64,000 bases of DNA from Spirometra erinaceieuropaei (Eukaryota; Platyhelminthes; Cestoda; Diphyllobothriidea; Diphyllobothriidae), in NCBI GenBank assembly GCA_902702965.1, contig CACRXP010000049.1, positions 481,276 to 545,275 of the forward strand, read 5' to 3'. The notes beneath the pieces are model-generated. The model did not search any database. It was given only the letters and a program-made list of their open reading frames with translations, and had not been told where the DNA came from. A program made the position numbers and the translations under genes. Below are positions 57,135-64,000 of this stretch, in pieces (within the stretch, counting starts at the first letter, position 1; every line of letters begins with the position of its first letter).

Positions 57135-57475
57135 ATATAACGAGTGAGTTCCGTAAGAACGATCAGTGAGCGCCCTTCTACCATTGTATATTTCCGATCG
57201 AAACAGACAGGACAACGCTCCCGTGGCCCAGAGATTAGAGGTGTTAAGCTTCTAACTAACAGGCCAAGAGTTCGAGCCTCAGGTGTTCCACACCTAGGAA
57301 TTGGGGATGACTGGCTGATAACGGTTAATAAGCCGGAAATGGCCATTCCAGTCTCCCTTGACCTTGTCAGTAATCTCATTCTGTCTATATCATGCGCCGT
57401 TGTGCGGCTGCTAGTAAGGCTCAAGAAAGAGCCCGTAAGGCACAACGGAACGACCGGTGAGCACCCCTATTCCAT
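57135..57475 (+). mobile_element. tRNA-derived SINE, near full length, good B box
   Basis: A short stretch of SINE 3'-end-like sequence (57,140-57,190, 'aacgatcagtgagcgccctt') precedes the leader 'ttccgatcgaaacagac'. The A-box region (TGGCCCAGAGA, from 57,234) and a good B box (AGTTCGAGCCT, 57,269-57,279) follow. The body ('ctgataacggttaataagcc', 'ggccattccagtctccc', 'tgcggctgctag') continues to 'ggtgagcacccctattcc'. The extra 3'-like segment upstream suggests a dimer or an insertion into an older copy. The 106- and 122-codon frames on the two strands are shadows. Confidence 0.7.
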
Positions 57476-57479
57476 TCAC

Positions 57480-58435
57480 GGAACAACTCTAATCATTTGG
57501 AAATGTACTTAAAACTAACAATTAGTCATGAATAAAACTTCAAACATTTGGAGGTGTAAATAAAACATTGACAGTATTACTGCGCCGTTTAAAAATAACA
57601 ATTGTTTCAGTAAACCACAAATGTCCAACATGCCACAAATATGTATCAACTAACTAAAGGAAGGCTTTAGAAGCAAACAAGTCCTCTCTATGGGAATACC
57701 AGAGAAAAATTAAGCAGCAAATTAGAGGAAATTTTGAAAATTGTCCTTTAATGTTGTTGGCGCTCAAACATTTTTTTTAAATTGCTATAATACCAATAAT
57801 GGCTGTTAGGTGAATGTCTACAATTTGTGTATAAATTTTAAAATGTCACCGTGAGAATTTGCTGTGATGTATTTTGTCTTTGCATCGTTTGACTCGCGGT
57901 TGACCACGGCAAGACAAAATTCACCTGATTTTGCAAGAAGATGTCCAAAAAATGAAGTTTTTCATAGGATCACATATGAACAAATAGGTCAGTAAATAAC
58001 AACTTCAAATGAATTCGATAGATTAATCAAATGCATACTATTTCAAACGTATCAAGACAAATTTACTTCTATGAAATTTTTTGCGTCGATTTTAATGATG
58101 GAGGATCGCGTTGTGTTTTGGAGTGCTACTAAAATGACCGTAAATGCTTTACGGCTTTCAGCGTTCAAAATCGACTGCTCATCAAGACGAATTTTATGTC
58201 TAGTTTTTGCAAAAATCCTCAAAATTAAATATGTCTTAGAATGCATTTGCCAAAAAAACGAGTTCCTGAGTATTCACTGCTATGATCGGCCGCTTGGGCC
58301 ATATTCCTAGATTAAACTTAACATGAAAAAGGACGTTTACAGTGGAAATCGTGAGAAGTAGACTCTAGCCCAATCGAGAAGTCCTTTAAATAGGATATTT
58401 TATTGATAAACGTCAACGTATAGTCAATAAAAAAC
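57480..58435. other. Unassigned AT-rich region
   Basis: No recognised feature. Confidence 0.3.
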
Positions 58436-58439
58436 TGGA

Positions 58440-59130
58440 ATTTTTTGTCGGTTTTAGCGTCTTTTGAAAAATTTTGTTAATGTTTACGTAATAAAGGAAA
58501 GACCGCACTATTTTCTTTGCGTTGCTGACATTTCACTATCTCTGTTTACTTCTAGATTCCGTTCATCGATTGCTAATGCGCAACAAAGTAACTATATAAA
58601 TATTAAAATCTTGCTGAGGCTGATCGTGCTTTACCTATTCTATTTTTATGTTACACATTGGCAGAAAGTTAGAATATACAAAAAGTATTTTGCTAGATGC
58701 ACGTAAACCAACGCAGCCATTTTCTGGCGGACATTTTCACGATGGCTTATAGAGTACTTGCAAAGGGCAGGTATATATCGGCAAGTTTAAACAAAAGTTT
58801 AATTATAGGACTACTTCCGTTAAAAAGAGTATGGATTTCCAAAACTTACTTTTCAAAGTTGACAAAGCATCTAGTTTTCTAATAAAAGCCACCTTTTTCA
58901 TCCTTGTTTCAGCTGATTTACGGGGAATGAAGAATCTGTTTTCGGATGCAAAATGACTTGTCTGGTAATATGCTTAAGTTGACATTAGTGTTCCTCTACA
59001 GAAAAGCGTGCATTGATGCGTAAAATTAGCCTAAAACAGTTACTAACGCAGGAATTTTCCCGAATCAATGGTAACGCTGTTTTCCGCTTAGATATGTAAA
59101 CCTTTGCCAGCAAAACTGCTTAAAATACAG
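58440..59130 (+). repeat. AT-rich interspersed repeat, copy A
   Basis: It resembles 60,170-60,770 in order. The clearest part is 'caaagttgacaaagcatcta' through 'gatttacggggaatgaag' to 'gtctggtaatatgctta', against the matching run at 60.55-60.65 kb. Divergence is substantial. No coding evidence. Confidence 0.4.
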
Positions 59131-59134
59131 TTTG

Positions 59135-60165
59135 TGGCCTATCTCATGAAAGATGCCAAAATCTGCGAAAGATTGCTAGTCAGACGCAAACCGGCAAAAA
59201 CGAATGGGTCAAAGCTTTGAAATAATAATGAACAACAGTAAGCAAAGTAAAAACGCGAAAAACTATTTAAAAGTATATTGTCTTGTTTAGGAGTCTCAAT
59301 TTTTTAAAAAGGTAAGAAATTTCAGGAACGTCAAGTGACATTTTAACTGAGTAAACCCAGGTCCTCAGCGTACAGAGATCTTCTCTACGTAAAAATGAGT
59401 GAATAAATAACATAGGTAAACTGACGTCTAAAAATAGTCCTTTATTGAATTTTGCACTTAAGTATACTTTACAACCAAGTACAATGCCATAAGCGGCAGG
59501 TAGTCAACAGCCTACAGCTTGAGTATAGATTGCAACATGGTTTTACGAGAATTGGCTGCACTTATCTCGTTTTTACATAGTTTGAGGTATAGTAAAAAAA
59601 GTTACATCGGTTTTCGCCTGATTTCACCGATATAAACATAAATATAATATTTGTTCTCTAGGCTCCATGTTAGTATATCTGTCAGCGATTAACATATTTA
59701 GGTAGAATTTTCTAGTGCAATCGCAAACCTGACACCTCATATGAATTAAAAGATTTTTTGCCAGATTTTTATATTTATTTCTGGTGCCCAAACATGAAAC
59801 GTTTTAGATAATATTGAAGAAATGGTGAATGTTTCATAAGTTTCGCTGTCTTCAATCGATTGTCAATGAATGTAGATTCTATTCTATCCGTTCTTGAAAA
59901 CCTCCAATCTAAGATACTTCATATAAGCGTTTATCTATGTGGGGACTTTTTCGACAGATGGCTGTTTGGGTCATGTCTGTAGATTCACCTAAACATAAAA
60001 CCTCACTGCTAAGAAAAACGAATCTCGAAAACAAAAGTAGTAAAAATAATGTGTTAATACAATTCAAAAACCTTCCCTGATAAGTTATCCTCTTAAAAAG
60101 CACTTTAATTAGGTACTTTGCCGACGGATGTCTGCGTTCAATACCGCCTTTAAGGTTTAGGTAAA
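59135..60165. other. Unassigned AT-rich spacer
   Basis: No recognised feature between the two copies of the AT-rich repeat. Confidence 0.3.
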
Positions 60166-60169
60166 AATC

Positions 60170-60770
60170 GGAATGTTTGGTCGGTTACTTCACTCATCTG
60201 AAAATCAGTGATAATATTTCTGCTGAAATTAAAAAGCTCATTTTCTCTTTATATTGAAGTCTCTTTGTTGGATTTGTTTATTTTTCGGCTCTGTTCTTGG
60301 ACTGTAAATGTTCAAAAGATTGGCGTACAAATATTTGGATATTGCGAAAACTTCCAAACCCCTGCTTGTCTTGTTTTCAAATCGTGCATTAACGAGAATT
60401 ATCGCACAAAAAAGTATTATACGGCATGTCCATTGAATCTTTTGCAAGGGACAGAAAAATGTCAGAATATTAAAAAAGACCGCCAGTGTACGTTATTACT
60501 GCCTTTGAAACATGAAATAGCACATATTTACAAGTAGAAGTTTCCAAATTTGATAAAGCGTCTGGTTTTTAAAAATAGCCTGCTTCCTTTATCCTATTTA
60601 CGGGGTGGAAAATCATTTTTCAAGTGCAGTAACTTCCGTTTGGTAAAACGCTCGGGTTAAGATTAATCTTTTTTCATAGGAAAACACGCGCGGCTGCACA
60701 AACATAGTCTAGGACTAGTCAGGACACAAGGTAGCGTAGATTTCCGTTCAAATTTGTAAACAGCTTGAGT
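60170..60770 (+). repeat. AT-rich interspersed repeat, copy B
   Basis: 'caaatttgataaagcgtctg', 'atttacggggtggaaaatc' and 'ccgtttggtaaaacgctcg' match copy A. The 109-codon frame at 60208-60537 lies within and is not supported as a gene. Confidence 0.4.
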
Positions 60771-60771
60771 G

Positions 60772-60930
60772 GCAAAATTATCCACATACATATCGCGCAT
60801 GTGAAAGGGACATTTCTGGATGGGCCGGGCCAACAGGATGTACAGAATTATAGTCGCACACGAGTGATCGTCTCAAATTCCGTCATCACATCCCGTGAGC
60901 TAGGTCACATACTGCATATTTTGCATATAA
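60772..60930 (+). repeat. Short interspersed repeat shared with 62.18-62.32 kb
   Basis: 'ggcaaaattatccacataca', 'gtgaaagggacatttctgg' and 'gtgatcgtctcaaattccg' recur in order at 62,185-62,305. The two copies bracket the minus-strand PLE fragment. Confidence 0.55.
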
Positions 60931-60934
60931 AAAG

Positions 60935-61185
60935 CATTTTTCCGACAGTTTTAGACGAACGCGCAAAATGCAAATGTCTGACAGTATCCAGAAGTAGTCA
61001 TCCAGAATCCCATCGTCTCGTTCCAGTAGTTAGACTACATACCAGATATTCTATTTGCCGCGGATTGAACTTTCTTCATATCGACTTCTACCTTAAATTC
61101 CTTTCTATCACCAGTGGCATGAGGTGAGGTAGTTAGAACGCCTACGGAATTGCACGGTATGCGGTAAGGAATTATGGCCTTTTCA
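60935..61185. other. Unassigned spacer
   Basis: No recognised feature. Confidence 0.3.
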
Positions 61186-61189
61186 GAAG

Positions 61190-62201
61190 ACGAACAGGAA
61201 ACTTATTGGCTTGACGTTCCGGATTCTCACTCGAACGCACCATCAGAGACAGTCGCAGATATGGGTAAAGGTGGCCCACGGGGTGCAGTATCTATAGCAC
61301 GTAGCTGTCGTGGGAACATATGCATATTATGATTAATAGCTCTCGCAATCGCCGTCGGGGGTCGTAATTGATGCAATGATGGCTTGTCAGTCTTCGTCTG
61401 AGTCGTTAATGGCCGCGATTTCGTCATCCATGTTAGATGCTGGTGTTACGATTTTTCAGCAAACTGGTTCCCCGCACCCTCCCCACGTGAGGGGTTTTCA
61501 TACCCAGGGAAAATCTCAGCAGAGAATACGGTAATGGGAAGTCAGCGCGCTTGTTGATGGATTGCGAACCTGAGAACCATGACTCGAGCAGCTCGCAGCT
61601 CACGCAGTTGTCACTCCTTGCGATCATTTCGGCCTTTTGAAACTTAAAAATTATGGTCGGGTCTCGTCGAATTGGCCGCAACCTGAGAGCCAGCGTCTAT
61701 CTGCCTCGCGGCTGCTGCGTGCTCGGCCATTCGCGTCCAAAGTAGTCTTCCAGTTTCTCCGACGTATTTGCTTTGCCCGTAACTGCGCCAGATCCGATAA
61801 ACGACTCCTGACGTTTCCTGCCGTGGCTGTGGGTCTTTCGGCATCATGACTTGGCGCGTGATGGCTGCCTCCGGCCTGTGAGTAACGCTAACTCTAAGTA
61901 GAGTGAGAAGACAACTGTCGGCTTTCGAGACATTCTTCACGTACGGAAGAGCCCGCCAAAATTTGGGACCGGTTGGATTTGGTCTCTGGTGTCATTTTGA
62001 TATGCATTGGCTGACAAAGTTGGGCGGGTAGCTATTTGTTCTCAGTAGCCGTCGAATATATTGTAATTCAGCAACCTTGTCTTCTGTTTTACTGCAAAGC
62101 GTCTCAACGTGCCGGAGTAGCTCCCTTATACAACTGCGTTTATGACTGATCGGGTAGTTGCCGTCGCAATTCAGTATTTGCGCAGTGACAAAATTATTCA
62201 C
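61190..62201 (-). mobile_element. Penelope-like element, 5'-truncated, minus orientation
   Basis: One frame runs, apart from a single TGA, from the C-terminal RT region ('NYPISHKRSCIRELLRHVE', 'LLRTNSYPPNFVSQC', 62.2-62.0 kb) through the linker ('TRQVMMPKDPQPRQETSG') into the GIY-YIG nuclease. The nuclease reads 'GVVYRIWRSYGQSKYVGETG' then 'TRMAEHAAAARQ', with VVY and YVG in the GIY/YIG places and the conserved Arg. A frameshift near 61,650 moves the end ('LLESWFSGSQSINKRADFPL', 'PYSLLRFSLG') into another frame. The 3' non-coding end with a hammerhead-like core follows to about 61,190. Catalytic RT motifs are absent, so it is a dead copy, but it is the best nuclease remnant here. Confidence 0.85.
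61213..61246 (-). ncRNA. Hammerhead-ribozyme-like core in PLE 3' end
   Basis: On minus: CTGATGG (61,246-61,240), an imperfect stem II (GCGTTC...GAATCC), then CGGAAC GTC, ending at 61,213. Canonical hammerheads have CTGATGA and GAAA. Two core changes (A to G in each box) predict inactivity. Confidence 0.5.
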
Positions 62202-62320
62202 CTACATACTGCGAGTGCGAAAAGGACATTTTCTGGATAGGACAGACTATCAATATGTGCTGATTTATAGTCCCACACCAGTGATCGTCTCAATTTCCAT
62301 CATCACATATCGCGCATTTT
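62185..62320 (+). repeat. Short interspersed repeat shared with 60.77-60.93 kb
   Basis: 'caaaattattcacctacata', 'gcgaaaaggacattttctgg' and 'gtgatcgtctcaatttcc' match the 60.8 kb copy. It overlaps the truncated 5' end of the minus-strand PLE by a few bases. Confidence 0.55.
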
Positions 62321-62399
62321 TCAGAAAGATTCAGGCAAACACTCTAAATACAATGCTGAAGTCTAGTATTTGCTTCGTATTTGTCGTTTTCCTGAAAGC

Positions 62400-62860
62400 T
62401 TTCTTTTCTAAGCTACCACAGTCTTTTAAGTCCATCAACAAGCGCGCTAACCTCCCATTACCGTATTGTCTGCTAAGATTTTCCCTGGGTATGGGAACCC
62501 CTCACGTGGGGAGGGTGCGGGCGAGTAATTATCCCAGCCACAGTGAACCAGTTTGCTGAAAAATCGTAACACCAGAATCTAACATGGATGACGACATCGC
62601 GGCAATTAACGACTCAGACGAAGACTGACAAGCCATCATTGCATCAATTACGACCCCCGACGGAGAGTGCGAGAGCTATTAATTATAGTATGCATATGTT
62701 CCCACGACAGCTACGTGCTATAGATACTGCACCTCGTAAGCCACATTTACTCTTATCTGCGACTGTCTCTGATGGTGCGTTCAAGTGAGAATCCGGAACG
62801 TCAGACCAATTAGTTTGTCGTTCCGGTGCTCGCATTTTCGTCTTCTGAACTGCTTCCTTG
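62400..62860 (+). mobile_element. Penelope-like element 3' end, plus orientation
   Basis: It starts within the C terminus of the nuclease region ('SINKRANLPLPYCLLRFSLG'), which ends 'HVGRVRASNYPSHSEPVC'. The non-coding end 'acatggatgacgacatcgc' to 'gacgaagactgacaagcc' and the hammerhead-like core follow, up to 'cttctgaactgc'. It is an inverted partner of the 61.2 kb copy: their last 350 bp or so are reverse complements. Strongly 5'-truncated. Confidence 0.8.
62769..62802 (+). ncRNA. Hammerhead-ribozyme-like core in PLE 3' end
   Basis: CTGATGG (62,769-62,775), imperfect stem II (GCGTTC...GAATCC), CGGAAC and GTC (62,800-62,802). It carries the same two core changes as the inverted copy at 61.2 kb, so both descend from the same variant lineage. 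Confidence 0.5.
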
Positions 62861-62864
62861 AACT

Positions 62865-64000
62865 CGCCTCTTCGTTTCTATCGGCAGTCTGGCCCTTTGT
62901 TAGAATCCGTAACAATCGACCGAACAATAATGCTGTGTGTTATTGAACTGGAAGGCTTTGAGGGAAGACTGATAGTACGCCGTCATTGTTTCAACCTCTT
63001 ATTTTATAAAATTCCATGTTTGGTCACTCGTCTTTGCGCTTATGTTTCAAGGGACAGTTTATTCTAATAAAACATTGATAATTGGATTCTGCTCATTTTG
63101 GGAGAACTCTATGAAGAAGAATATTTTGCCAAAATTGTTGAATTATAATTACTTTGAGGTTAGACAAAGACAGCCGTGTAACTGTTGAAGCAAATAATTT
63201 CGGAAAGCGTTGATTTTTGATTATTTATTTTCGGAACTGGGCAATGTCGTGCCTTAAGGTGGAGGAAGAATGCGTTAAAAACATCAAAATCAAGCAGTCT
63301 CATATGTGATGGAAGGATGAGTCAGAATTGTCTGCAGTTAACAAACGGCAGGGACGTTTTATGATTTGGTCCCGAAGTGGCCGACAGGAGAGAGATGTCA
63401 TTCAGATGTGCTTATTTTTCCACCGCTATAACATTACTTGGAAGGATGTCAGTAGACATAGGTTGGACTCTGCCTAAGATCAAGATGGCTGGTGGACTAG
63501 AATGATCGCATTCTGCGAGCGTAAGGTTGGTTGGACAAAACCAAATAAGTCGAACACAAGATAAACGAACGGCTGTCCTCCAAACACAGGCATACTGATG
63601 GTTGAAAAGAAAGAGCTGTTTCTCATACTGTCGTTCCACGTAAATCTAGTCAGTGAACTAATAAAACATAGTTTGAACTCTGCTTTTACGTGTACGTACG
63701 ATGCAGAAAAAATACCTGTTTTCTCAAGCACTTCCGCTCTTGTTTAAATCGCCGGTAAGGAAAGACTGCCATTTCTGACTTTTTAGTGCGCAACTGCACC
63801 TTAACTGTGTCCTGAGGGCTAGGTTGTACTGGTCGAACGGCCAGGCGTTTTTATGTTGATACATCAGTACCAAATCAAAAACTGAGAAGATATATCTCCA
63901 AAGTGTAGACGTCAGTCAGGCATTTGAAGCAATCCACAAGGTGCCGGTGAAACATTCCAAAGTCCGGCGTCAACGCTTGCTTGCGACGACAGAGACAGTG
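62865..64000. other. Unassigned region to window end
   Basis: Overlapping minus frames at 63412-63639 and 63480-63731 show no domain I can name. No RNA gene or repeat recognised. Confidence 0.3.

Noticed and set aside
57125..57512. 106- and 122-codon ORFs
   Set aside because: Same SINE family as at 3.9 kb; frames are not conserved between copies.
1..64000. CRISPR arrays, prokaryotic operons or phage
   Set aside because: There are no short regularly spaced repeats, no runs of adjacent ORFs with ribosome-binding sites, and the retroelement and splice signals are eukaryotic.

Overview
This is eukaryotic, gene-poor, repeat-rich DNA. There is no operon structure, no long intact ORF, and no rRNA, intact tRNA or CRISPR array. 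It contains a GIY-YIG Penelope-like retroelement (PLE) with hammerhead-ribozyme cores, a degenerate APE-type LINE, tRNA-headed SINEs and a high-copy family with long terminal inverted repeats. That mix fits an invertebrate. I lean to a flatworm, perhaps a diphyllobothriid-type tapeworm, but this rests on my recollection of such repeats and not on a search.

Layout. 0-6.6 kb: tRNA-derived SINEs and four copies or fragments of the long-inverted-repeat family (here 'LIR'). 6.6-14 kb: mostly unrecognised, with a degenerate TTAGGG-like patch near 9.5 kb. 14-19.2 kb: three more LIR copies and several SINE fragments. 20.2-21.9 kb: a two-copy tandem duplication of about 837 bp, each copy with an ORF and AATAAA signals. 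22.35-23.6 kb: the best host-gene evidence, a serine-rich putative first coding exon on the minus strand ending in a GTAAGT donor, next to a GC-rich region with CCAAT and TATA elements pointing the other way. 26.6-28.2 kb: another LIR copy and a hairpin repeat. 33.3-36.4 kb: two candidate exons around a 430-bp hairpin with a one-sided (GAA)n expansion. 40-49 kb: a GC-rich repeat family, a duplicated 530-bp repeat, and an LIR element split by a PLE. 50.3-53.3 kb: a decayed LINE (endonuclease plus reverse transcriptase) on the minus strand. 53.5-54.4 kb: LIR. 57.1-57.5 kb: a SINE. 58.4-62.9 kb: AT-rich repeats and two PLE 3' ends in inverted orientation.

No host pathway can be assembled. Functional content is mainly retroelement machinery, all visibly broken by stops, frameshifts or truncations. 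The two autonomous families (PLE, LINE) could in principle have supplied enzymes to the non-autonomous repeats, but no such pairing can be shown here. Repeat borders are by-eye comparisons within the window, usually good to about 20-50 bp.
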